From Candidatus Omnitrophota bacterium (lineage in GTDB: Bacteria > Omnitrophota > Gorgyraeia > Gygaellales > Profunditerraquicolaceae), in NCBI GenBank assembly GCA_016867175.1, contig VGKF01000027.1, forward strand, positions 1 through 8,422: DNA of 8,422 bases. Reading direction: 5' to 3'. The position numbers and the translations under genes were made by a program. Of the stretch, positions 1 to 5,779 are shown piece by piece (positions within the stretch are counted from its first letter, which is position 1; every line of letters begins with the position of its first letter). The notes under the pieces were generated by a model. The model did not search any database. It was not told where the DNA came from and saw only the letters and a list, made by a program, of their open reading frames with translations.

Positions 1-10
1 TTTGAGTTCA

Positions 11-58
11 GAACCGTCCCTATTTTTTGTTTAAAAAAGGGAAACGGTCCCTTTTTTA
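11..58. repeat. Imperfect inverted repeat with ACCGTCCC / GGGAAACGGT arms
   Basis: The left arm (11-28) reads GAACCGTCCCTATTTTTT. The right arm (33-49) reads AAAAAAGGGAAACGGTC, which is close to its reverse complement with small indels. The right half also carries the motif again in direct orientation (GAAACGGTCCCTTTTTT, 41-57), so two alternative hairpins are possible: left arm with right arm, or the right half folding on itself. From memory, GGGACGGTTC-like motifs occur as dispersed intergenic repeats in several bacterial groups, sometimes near IS200-like transposases. No second copy is evident elsewhere in this window, so membership of a repeat family is unproven. Confidence 0.5.
32..58 (+). 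terminator. Terminator-like hairpin before the sigma-factor gene
   Basis: Bases 32-42 (TAAAAAAGGGA) pair perfectly with 48-58 (TCCCTTTTTTA) around the loop AACGG, giving an 11-bp stem whose descending arm is T-rich. The G/C core is only three pairs plus flanking A/T pairs, so it resembles a modest intrinsic terminator, possibly bidirectional because of the A-run on the other side. It would end transcription of a gene upstream of the window just before the promoter at 59-67. It could instead be part of a mobile repeat that happens to lie here. Confidence 0.5.
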
Positions 59-67
59 TGGTATAAT
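59..67 (+). promoter_or_regulatory. Extended -10 promoter for the sigma-factor operon
   Basis: TGGTATAAT contains a perfect -10 hexamer (62-67) with the TG dinucleotide one base upstream, the extended -10 arrangement that can work without a good -35 box. No TTGACA-like hexamer is found 16-18 bases upstream. The segment 39-45 (GGGAAAC) faintly resembles an ECF -35 element but belongs to the hairpin. Transcription would start around 74-77, at or within a few bases of the ATG at 77. Confidence 0.6.
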
Positions 68-76
68 TCCTTTGTT

Positions 77-685
77 ATGGATGACCTGGAGTTTGTCAAG
101 CGCTGTGTCAGCTCTGATAAGCTTGCTTGGGATGAATTTATAGACAGGTATTCCCGCCTAATCTATAACTATATCTATAGCGTCTTACGCGTAAAAGGCA
201 TAAATCTCTCCCCGCAGGATAATGTCAACGATATATTTCAAGGCATTCTCCTTTCGTTAGTCAAAGATAATTTTAAAAAACTAAGAAGTTTTAAGGGTAA
301 AAACGGCTGCACCTTAGCTAGCTGGCTTAGGCAGGTAACTATTAATTTTACCATAGATTATCTGCGCAGCTTAAGGCCAGCCGTATCTATTGATGAAGAA
401 AATGAGGAAGGCAGCAGCCTTAAAGATATCCTTGCTGATGATGAGCTTTCTGTAGGAGAGAAGTTTACGCATGAAGAAAGGCTAAGGCATCTGAAGGACT
501 GCATAGGAAAACTGGAAAAAGAAGAAAGATATTTCCTGGAGCTGTACCTTAATATTGGGCTGGGCCTGGAAAAGATAAAAGAGATATTCTCTGTTTCCCG
601 CGGCGCAGTAGATATGCGCAAGTCCAGGATTGTAGATAAGCTTAGGGATTGCTTCCGGCGCAAAGGTTTTGCGTTAGATTCCTGA
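77..685 (+). CDS. ECF-like sigma-70 family RNA polymerase sigma factor
   Basis: This 202-residue protein has the two-domain plan of ECF sigma factors. Region 2 spans about residues 3-97, with a region 2.2-like segment DIFQGILLSL (52-61) and a region 2.3/2.4-like segment following SFKGK (71-75) and including LASWLRQ (80-86). An acidic linker (104-135) follows, then region 4 (about 138-196) with a helix-turn-helix around 163-191. It should direct core polymerase to a specific promoter set. Region 3 is absent and the length is usual for the class. The ATG at 77 gives the normal sigma N-terminus, but no Shine-Dalgarno sequence precedes it and the -10 box ends only nine bases upstream, so the transcript may be leaderless. 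A zinc-finger gene follows after 38 bases and a CHAT protease gene after that, pointing to post-translational control. The exact ECF group was not assigned. Confidence 0.9.
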   Translation: MDDLEFVKRCVSSDKLAWDEFIDRYSRLIYNYIYSVLRVKGINLSPQDNVNDIFQGILLSLVKDNFKKLRSFKGKNGCTLASWLRQVTINFTIDYLRSLRPAVSIDEENEEGSSLKDILADDELSVGEKFTHEERLRHLKDCIGKLEKEERYFLELYLNIGLGLEKIKEIFSVSRGAVDMRKSRIVDKLRDCFRRKGFALDS

Positions 686-706
686 TTCTTTTGCGTCTAT
701 TAACTT

Positions 707-714
707 AGGAAAGG
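707..714 (+). promoter_or_regulatory. Ribosome-binding site of the zinc-finger gene
   Basis: AGGAAAGG lies nine bases before the ATG at 724 and supports that start. It contrasts with the preceding sigma gene, which has no such site. Confidence 0.6.
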
Positions 715-723
715 AATAGCGAT

Positions 724-1428
724 ATGCAGGATAAATTAGGAAGATTAATCAGGGGCGGATATAGGCACTGGAAGGCAGGGCATCTTAAGGAACAGAAGTT
801 GCATCCCGATGAAGAAACCCTGGCATGTTTGCTGGAAGGTAAACTTACGGCTAAAGAGAGAGATGGGGTTATGGAGCATCTTTTAAGTTGCTCTAGTTGC
901 GCAGGGTTTTTGTCTATCCAGGTAGGCTTGCCGGAAAACCAGGATAAAGATGTGCCTGGCTTTGTGCTTGAGGCCGCAAAGAATCTGGTAAAGGCCAAAG
1001 ATATTTCAGGTGTCTTAGAGATACTTCTAAAGCTTAAAGAAGAGGCCTTAGAGATTATCAATACTAGCGGAGATATTTTGGTGGGAAATGAATTTATGCC
1101 GGCTCCGGTATTGCGTGCCCGTAAGACTAAAGGCTTTAAAGATGAGGTGGTTATCTTAAAAGATTTTAAGGAGATCAGGATAGAGGCCAAGATAGAGAAC
1201 AAGCGAGGCCAGGCCTTTAACCTGACAGTAGCGGTGAAGGAAAAAAAGACCCAGAAGCTTATACCGGGCCTTAGGATTACTCTTTTAAAGGACGGCCTTG
1301 AGCTTGAGTCTTATCTGGCAGCTAACTCGGCGGTAGTTTTTGAAAATATCCGGGTAGGTAAATATACGGTTGAGGTATCCACTATTGAGGATAAGATTGC
1401 CTCTATATTGCTTGATATAAAAAACTAG
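724..1428 (+). CDS. Probable anti-sigma factor: zf-HC2-like zinc finger with C-terminal beta-rich domain
   Basis: The 234-residue product contains the HxxxCxxC signature of anti-sigma zinc fingers: H52, C56 and C59, with H27 or C35 as a likely further ligand. The finger follows a typical segment beginning HPDEETLACLLEGKL (27-41). Such fingers (zf-HC2 / ZAS-type) bind ECF sigma factors and hide their polymerase-binding surfaces. Unlike most members it has no membrane helix, so it should be cytoplasmic. Residues about 65-130 are helical and charged. Residues about 145-232 look like a small beta-sandwich, with GLRITLLKDG near 190-199 and VGKYTVEV near 214-221, similar to carboxypeptidase-regulatory-like or Ig-like domains. 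It sits between the sigma and CHAT genes, only 14 bases before the CHAT start codon. Binding of the neighbouring sigma and cleavage by the CHAT protein are inferred. An alternative is a non-inhibitory adaptor. Confidence 0.72.
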   Translation: MQDKLGRLIRGGYRHWKAGHLKEQKLHPDEETLACLLEGKLTAKERDGVMEHLLSCSSCAGFLSIQVGLPENQDKDVPGFVLEAAKNLVKAKDISGVLEILLKLKEEALEIINTSGDILVGNEFMPAPVLRARKTKGFKDEVVILKDFKEIRIEAKIENKRGQAFNLTVAVKEKKTQKLIPGLRITLLKDGLELESYLAANSAVVFENIRVGKYTVEVSTIEDKIASILLDIKN

Positions 1429-1435
1429 AAGGAGG
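1429..1435 (+). promoter_or_regulatory. Ribosome-binding site deciding the CHAT start
   Basis: AAGGAGG begins right after the stop codon of the preceding gene. It is seven bases from the ATG at 1443 but only one base from the in-frame GTG at 1437. The ATG is therefore the better start, shortening the longest open frame by two residues. Confidence 0.75.
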
Positions 1436-1442
1436 CGTGGTA

Positions 1443-3647
1443 ATGCCGGATTCCAATGCCCTGGTCTTGGAGATATTAAAGCAAGGTTCTGTTCTTCAGA
1501 TGAGCGTCTTTGAACAGGGTCAGATTTCCCAGACTCTAAGGCATTACAGTAGCCTGGCAGTATCTTGGCAGGATATAGATAATTTATGCCAGGAGATAGC
1601 AAACGTATTAAGTAAGATAGATAAAGGTGGGAAATTAGCGGCTGGATTGATTCAGCGCCTGGAGAAGGCCGGACAGCTGCTTTGGGATCAGCTCTTGACT
1701 AAAAGCGTAAAGGACAGATTAAGGTCAACTATTATTAAAGATTTGATTTTATCCCTTGATGAGGAGCTGATCGGCATCCCCTGGGAGCTTGTGTATGACG
1801 GCAAGGATTTTCTTTCTCTAAAATTTAACCTGGGCAGGCTCATTAATACCAAAGAACAACTTAGCCCTACGCAATACAGAAACCAGGGAAGCGCCTTAAA
1901 AATACTGATATTAGCTAATCCCACCGGTGATCTAAAGTCAGCTTATTCAGAAGGCCTTTACATCAAAAACCGTTTTGACCGTAAAAGAAAAGAGGTAGTT
2001 GTAGATTTTAAATCCACCAGTATTGACAGCCTCTATATAAAGAAGAACCTGCGCGATTATGATATCGTGCATTTTGCCGGCCATTGCGAATACGATAACC
2101 AGAATCCCGCTAATACCGGATGGGTATTAAATGACTCCAGGTTTAGCAGCCAGGATATTCTGGCCTTAGGCCAGGCCGTTCCTTTGCCCACGCTTATTTT
2201 TTCCAACGCCTGTTATTCTGCCAAGGGAAACCCTAGCCTTATAGACGGCTCCTGCCAGGAGAAAAATTATAGCTTGGCCTCTGCGTTTTTATTCTCAGGG
2301 GTGAGGCATTATATCGGTACAATCTGGAAGATAGAGGACCCGCTCAGCCTCGCCTTTGCCAATGAGTTTTATACCCGACTGATCAAAGGTAGCTCAGTAG
2401 GCGCTTCTTTACGTCTGGCGCGCCTGGAATTAATCAAAGAATACGGAATTTCCTCTATATCCTGGGGGAGTTACATACTTTACGGAGATCCGGGTTTTAC
2501 ATTTTTTCAAAGCAAGGAGAAAACAAAGGTTATTAAATTCAAAAGAGATAAAAGATTATACAGAAGATGGTTAGTAGGCTCTGCGTGCCTAGTAGCAGTA
2601 TTAGCCGTCTTTTTATTTCTTTATTTATGGCTGCCGACGCTCAATCCCAATGACTATTTTATTTTTATCAAGGCGAAAAAATTATCAGCAAGCGGAAAAA
2701 ACGAAGGGGTAGTGGAAAACTGCATGAAGCTTATTCAGAAGAATCCTTTATTTCTGCAAGCCTATCCTTTGATTGCCCGGGCTTATGAAAAAATGGGTAA
2801 AAAAGAGCTGGCCTTAAAATATTATTTTGATTACGCCCGCTATAGCGAGAAAAAACAGGACAAAAATAACCTGGCCTCGGCATATATTAGCCTGGCCTGG
2901 GCTTATCAGGGCCAGGGAGACTACGCAAAGGCCTTTGACTTTTATGAGAAGGCGCTTGTTTTAAGCCGCCAAAATCAGGATAGGCTAAATGAGGCCATAG
3001 CTTTAAGAAAGCTTGCAGTCTGGCATATAGATAATAAGAACTGCGACAAGGCAATGGAGCTATTAATGAAAAGCTCTGAGATAAACCGCCAGAGAGAATA
3101 CCTGAGCGCCCATAGATATAACCTGGCCTGCGATTATTTTGATATAGGATTGGTATTCGCGAACAAGGAAGATTTTAAGGCCGCCAGGGAGTTTTATGAA
3201 AAAAGCTACCGTTTATTCGAGAAGATGAAGCTAGGAGACGAGCTAAGCGACGCATATTTTAACCTAGGGGAGATATATTTGCTTGAAAAGCAATACCAGA
3301 AGGCGCTGGATTATTATCTGCGCGGCTTAAAGATAGACCAGCAGCAGGGGAATAAGCTCAACATAGCCAGCGATTATAATATGATCGGAGAGTTATATCT
3401 AGAGATGGATAACCCCAAAGACGCAGAGGATTTCTTTAATAAAGCAGTAAGCCTGGCCAGAGATATAAAGCTAGAGCCTGAGCTGGCAGCCGCCTATCAT
3501 AATTTAGGTACTTTATATAAAAAGCTAGGCAGAAAAAATAAAGCCAAGGAGTATATGAGGCAAGCGCAAGAGATTTATTATATTATAGATAAAAACCGCT
3601 ACCAGGAGATAAGAGAGGAATTGTTGGGTTTAAGCGTTTCCCCCTAA
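1443..3647 (+). CDS. CHAT-domain caspase-like protease with transmembrane helix and TPR array
   Basis: This 734-residue protein has three parts (numbered from ATG 1443). The N-terminal part is a CHAT domain (roughly 80-355) of the caspase/separase-like clan. It carries the IPWELVYDG segment near 110-118, the HFAGH motif (210-214, catalytic H214) and SNACYSA with catalytic C257, so the His/Cys dyad is intact. Next comes a strongly basic stretch (KFKRDKRLYRR, about 365-375) and one hydrophobic helix (about 376-399). Last is an array of about seven TPRs (437-712) of roughly 40 residues each. By the positive-inside rule CHAT is cytoplasmic and the TPRs lie outside the inner membrane. CHAT proteases are usually switched on by a partner or ligand bound to their helical repeats. 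The adjacent sigma and zinc-finger genes make the zinc-finger protein the obvious candidate substrate; this is inferred. No signal peptide is seen. Confidence 0.9.
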   Translation: MPDSNALVLEILKQGSVLQMSVFEQGQISQTLRHYSSLAVSWQDIDNLCQEIANVLSKIDKGGKLAAGLIQRLEKAGQLLWDQLLTKSVKDRLRSTIIKDLILSLDEELIGIPWELVYDGKDFLSLKFNLGRLINTKEQLSPTQYRNQGSALKILILANPTGDLKSAYSEGLYIKNRFDRKRKEVVVDFKSTSIDSLYIKKNLRDYDIVHFAGHCEYDNQNPANTGWVLNDSRFSSQDILALGQAVPLPTLIFSNACYSAKGNPSLIDGSCQEKNYSLASAFLFSGVRHYIGTIWKIEDPLSLAFANEFYTRLIKGSSVGASLRLARLELIKEYGISSISWGSYILYGDPGFTFFQSKEKTKVIKFKRDKRLYRRWLVGSACLVAVLAVFLFLYLWLPTLNPNDYFIFIKAKKLSASGKNEGVVENCMKLIQKNPLFLQAYPLIARAYEKMGKKELALKYYFDYARYSEKKQDKNNLASAYISLAWAYQGQGDYAKAFDFYEKALVLSRQNQDRLNEAIALRKLAVWHIDNKNCDKAMELLMKSSEINRQREYLSAHRYNLACDYFDIGLVFANKEDFKAAREFYEKSYRLFEKMKLGDELSDAYFNLGEIYLLEKQYQKALDYYLRGLKIDQQQGNKLNIASDYNMIGELYLEMDNPKDAEDFFNKAVSLARDIKLEPELAAAYHNLGTLYKKLGRKNKAKEYMRQAQEIYYIIDKNRYQEIREELLGLSVSP

Positions 3648-3748
3648 TTTTATACGCCATAGCTAACCTGCCTTTAATCCGTTGACCCTGTAAAATAAAT
3701 GTTAGTTTTACTTTAGGCTCCCGTCTATTATAACAGGAGGTGGGAGGG
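3648..3748 (+). other. Intergenic region between CHAT and propeller genes
   Basis: This 101-base gap has no convincing terminator and no clear promoter. A lone TTGACC (3682-3687) lacks a matching -10 hexamer at 16-18 bases. A six-base inverted repeat, GTAAAA (3690-3695) with TTTTAC (3706-3711), surrounds a ten-base spacer and could be a weak operator or chance. The next gene may be co-transcribed with the CHAT gene or have its own unrecognised start, possibly one used by the local sigma factor. Confidence 0.4.
3735..3740 (+). promoter_or_regulatory. Ribosome-binding site of the propeller gene
   Basis: AGGAGG lies eight bases before the ATG at 3749. The longer in-frame GTG at 3740 overlaps this site itself, so it is unlikely to be the start. 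Confidence 0.75.
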
Positions 3749-5356
3749 ATGAGGAAAATTATCTTTATCTTAGTTTGGGGGTTTTTATTTATTTCTGGTT
3801 TCAGGGGGCATCTTTTTGCTTCAGGCGGAGAATGGCAGGATATAAGCAGGGGGAACTTGGATATTAAGGCAGTTTGTTTTTCTGCAGAGGATCCCAATAC
3901 GATTTATATCGGCTCAAAGAACAGGGTATTAAAGAGCCAAGATTACGGAGAGAGCTGGAAAGCCTCGCTCTCTATAAACGGACAAAACAGCAGCATTAAT
4001 TTCCTATATATTAGCCGCCAGGATAAAAATTCAATATACGCAGCCAGTGGAAATGGATTGTTTTGCAGCCTGGACCAAGGCGCGACTTGGCGCAGGATTT
4101 TTAAGGGAAAGAACCGGCTAGAGAATGAATGCAGGGCTTTAGCGGTTTCAAAAGGAAACATTTATCTGGCTACTGCAGGAGGCCTTTTCTTAAGCCAAGA
4201 TAAAGGACGCAGTTGGCATAAGGTAGCAGGCCTAGATAATCAGGAAATATTCAGTATTACTTCTGATATGAGAGAGCCAGATTATTTATATCTTACTTGT
4301 AGTGGCGGGGTGTTTAAAAGTCAGGATGCAGGGCATAGCTGGAAGAAAATATTTTTTGTTTCTCAGGCAGAAGAATCAACTTCACAAGAAGAGCCGACAG
4401 GGGAAGAAAGGGCAGCAGGGAATGTAACATATATTTGTATGGACCCCAATAACCTAAGCCTTATTTATCTAGCTACCCCAAAAGGTATTTATAAAAGTAT
4501 TGATAAAGGGCAAAATTGGGAGCCCCTGCGCGGACTAGGTTTTCTTGAGCGTAAGGTAAAATTTTTATTGGTTTCCAATAAGGGAGATATTTATGCGCTT
4601 ACCCCAAAGAATATTTTTGAGTATGAGGGAGATTATTGGCAGAGGGTATCCTTTAGCATTGAGGCGGGAGATTTGTACTCTTTAAATTTAGACAGAGAGA
4701 GTAACCTATACGCATGCGCAGCAGGAGGTTTATTTAAGAAGAATACGCTGAATTTTAACAATCAACAAACGCAAGGTAGTATTACGTTATATTTTAAAGA
4801 TGAGCCGGATATCGCAGAGGTCTTACAGGCTGCAATCAGATATGCAGAGGTGAGCCCTGATAAGATCGAGCGCTGGAGAGAACAGGCTGCTAAAAAAGCC
4901 TGGTTACCTAAGGTAAGCGTAGGTTTAGACAGGGAGGCAGGCGATCTTTGGCATTGGGAAACAGGTTCTACCACTAAAAGCAATGACGATAGCTTGAAGA
5001 AAGGCCGCGATTACATAGGCTGGGATGTTACTCTAAGCTGGGATTTAGGCGAGTTAATCTGGAACAATGACCAGACCTCTATTGACTCTCGCTCAAAACT
5101 GATGATTGAGTTACGCGATGATATTTTAGATAATGTAACCAAGCTATATTTTGAACGCATACGACTTAAGATAGAAATAGATAACCTTAGCATCGAAGAT
5201 CATAAAAAAAGGATAGAGAAAGAGTTAAGGTTGAGGGAGTTTACTGCCTCTATAGATGCGCTAACCGGGGGCTATTTTTCTAACGCAATAAAAAATAAAG
5301 TTAACGCATTAAAAGCAAAAGACGATAAGAAAATGCTTTGCAATAAAAATAGATAA
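3749..5356 (+). CDS. Exported Asp-box (BNR/Ycf48-like) beta-propeller with TolC-like C-terminal segment
   Basis: The 535-residue product begins with a signal-peptide-like stretch: MRK, a hydrophobic core of about 15 residues, then an AS-G cleavage-like site near residue 25. It should enter the periplasm or outer envelope. Residues about 28-335 form some seven repeats of 40-50 residues. Five carry clear Asp boxes (SxDxGxxW) at about 63-70, 107-114, 149-156, 191-198 and 250-257; two later ones are degenerate. This indicates a seven-bladed beta-propeller like Ycf48 or sortilin/BNR proteins, which bind protein partners. An acidic insert (about 205-224) breaks the blade spacing. Residues about 350-535 resemble one half of a TolC-type outer-membrane factor: AAKKAWLPKVSV, then a long helical segment with WDVTLSWDLGELIW. 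It follows the CHAT gene by 101 bases. Acting as an envelope partner of the TPR-CHAT protein is inferred. Confidence 0.72.
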   Translation: MRKIIFILVWGFLFISGFRGHLFASGGEWQDISRGNLDIKAVCFSAEDPNTIYIGSKNRVLKSQDYGESWKASLSINGQNSSINFLYISRQDKNSIYAASGNGLFCSLDQGATWRRIFKGKNRLENECRALAVSKGNIYLATAGGLFLSQDKGRSWHKVAGLDNQEIFSITSDMREPDYLYLTCSGGVFKSQDAGHSWKKIFFVSQAEESTSQEEPTGEERAAGNVTYICMDPNNLSLIYLATPKGIYKSIDKGQNWEPLRGLGFLERKVKFLLVSNKGDIYALTPKNIFEYEGDYWQRVSFSIEAGDLYSLNLDRESNLYACAAGGLFKKNTLNFNNQQTQGSITLYFKDEPDIAEVLQAAIRYAEVSPDKIERWREQAAKKAWLPKVSVGLDREAGDLWHWETGSTTKSNDDSLKKGRDYIGWDVTLSWDLGELIWNNDQTSIDSRSKLMIELRDDILDNVTKLYFERIRLKIEIDNLSIEDHKKRIEKELRLREFTASIDALTGGYFSNAIKNKVNALKAKDDKKMLCNKNR

Positions 5357-5364
5357 GGTATAAT
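5338..5364 (+). promoter_or_regulatory. Possible promoter for the small membrane-protein gene
   Basis: A perfect TATAAT (5359-5364) follows just after the stop codon of the propeller gene. The best -35 candidate, TTGCAA (5338-5343), matches four of six positions but lies only 15 bases upstream, so the site is plausible rather than strong. Start of transcription would be near 5371, followed by AAGGAG at 5377-5382 and ATG at 5388. The orderly series promoter, binding site, start supports a real gene here. Confidence 0.45.
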
Positions 5365-5387
5365 AAAACAAGCGTTAAGGAGAAACT

Positions 5388-5644
5388 ATGATCCACGCAT
5401 TTCTGTTGCAACTAGTTACCCTATACTGGTATGTTATTTTTGTGGTCTTTTGTTTTTCGGATGGATTCAAGCTGAATACATCCAGCAAGCTCATTTGGTT
5501 TGCGGTTTTTTTGCCTCAACTATTTTCGTATTCATAGTTAAAAATGAATTTGACTTAGCCTTTATCTTGCCGATACCCACCCTCCTGGCAATTATTCTCT
5601 GTAGCTTGGAAAAAGCAAGGCCCAATAGAGCTAAACCGCAGTAG
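5388..5644 (+). pseudogene. Small three-helix membrane protein, frame interrupted at a T7 run
   Basis: ATG 5388 has AAGGAG five bases upstream. The frame starting MIHAFLLQLVTLYWYVIFVV ends at a TAG (5535-5537) after 49 residues. The -1 frame overlaps it and stays open to a TAG at 5642-5644. The two frames join smoothly at the run of seven T (5506-5512): one extra T would give a continuous protein of 85 residues with three hydrophobic helices (about 8-24, 34-54 and 58-72) and a basic tail (LEKARPNRAKPQ). The sequence T TTT TTG (5507-5513) also fits the X XXY YYZ pattern for -1 ribosomal slippage. It may be a decayed gene, a homopolymer error, or a slippage-controlled gene. The function is unknown and I do not recognise the family. 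A start at ATG 5450 has no ribosome-binding site and is less likely. Confidence 0.5.
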
Positions 5645-5678
5645 CCTTTCTTAAAAACAATACCCTTATAACTATAAC

Positions 5679-5707
5679 TTGAATTTTCCCTTCTCTAGGC
5701 TTATAAT
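5679..5707 (+). promoter_or_regulatory. Sigma-70-type promoter of the MoxR operon
   Basis: TTGAAT (5679-5684) and TATAAT (5702-5707) are separated by the optimal 17 bases. This is the best housekeeping-type promoter in the window, with a perfect -10 and four of six matches in the -35. Transcription would begin near 5714, leaving a 5' leader of about 65 bases before the ATG at 5780. It separates the MoxR operon from the sigma/CHAT cluster. Confidence 0.65.
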
Positions 5708-5766
5708 ATATTGGATTAATAAGCAGAACCTTTTATATAGCTTAAAGTTAGGATTAATTAGAGTGA

Positions 5767-5772
5767 AAGGAG
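5767..5772 (+). promoter_or_regulatory. Ribosome-binding site of moxR
   Basis: AAGGAG lies seven bases before the ATG at 5780 and fixes that start. The two following operon genes lack comparable sites. Confidence 0.7.
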
Positions 5773-5779
5773 CCAAGGA

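Larger units (their letters stand above)
5645..5779 (+). other. Intergenic leader of the MoxR operon
   Basis: Between the small gene and moxR lie 135 AT-rich bases. They contain the promoter at 5679-5707 and an untranslated leader of about 65 bases. The 8-bp word GGATTAAT occurs twice in this leader (5713-5720 and 5751-5758), 38 bases apart. No terminator with a convincing stem is visible. Confidence 0.5.

Noticed and set aside
39..67. ECF-type autoregulated promoter (GGGAAAC as -35)
   Set aside because: The -10 is a perfect housekeeping TATAAT with an extended TG, and the putative -35 is part of the terminator-like stem; there is no independent support for autoregulation.
705..1202. Long open frame on the - strand opposite the zinc-finger gene
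   Set aside because: It is serine/leucine-rich, has no domain-like pattern, and lies antisense to a gene with a clear zinc-finger motif and ribosome-binding site. The same applies to the - strand frames at 358-663, 1285-1602, 1688-1924, 3583-3897, 3943-4161, 4762-4983, 5011-5193, 5758-5952, 6696-6962 and 7419-7694.
1437..1442. GTG start giving a two-residue longer CHAT protein
   Set aside because: It sits one base from the AAGGAGG site, too close for initiation; ATG 1443 is at the correct spacing.
77..3647. A true type III-E CRISPR (Craspase) locus
   Set aside because: No repeat-spacer array, gRAMP/Cas7-11 or adaptation gene is present, and the CHAT protein has a membrane helix with TPRs after the protease domain. 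Only the regulatory logic is compared.
3740..3748. GTG start giving a three-residue longer propeller protein
   Set aside because: It overlaps the AGGAGG ribosome-binding site; ATG 3749 gives the right spacing and a normal signal-peptide start.
5450..5644. Independent 64-residue gene starting at ATG 5450
   Set aside because: No ribosome-binding site precedes it and its first half overlaps the better-supported frame from 5388; it is better read as the shifted second half of that gene.
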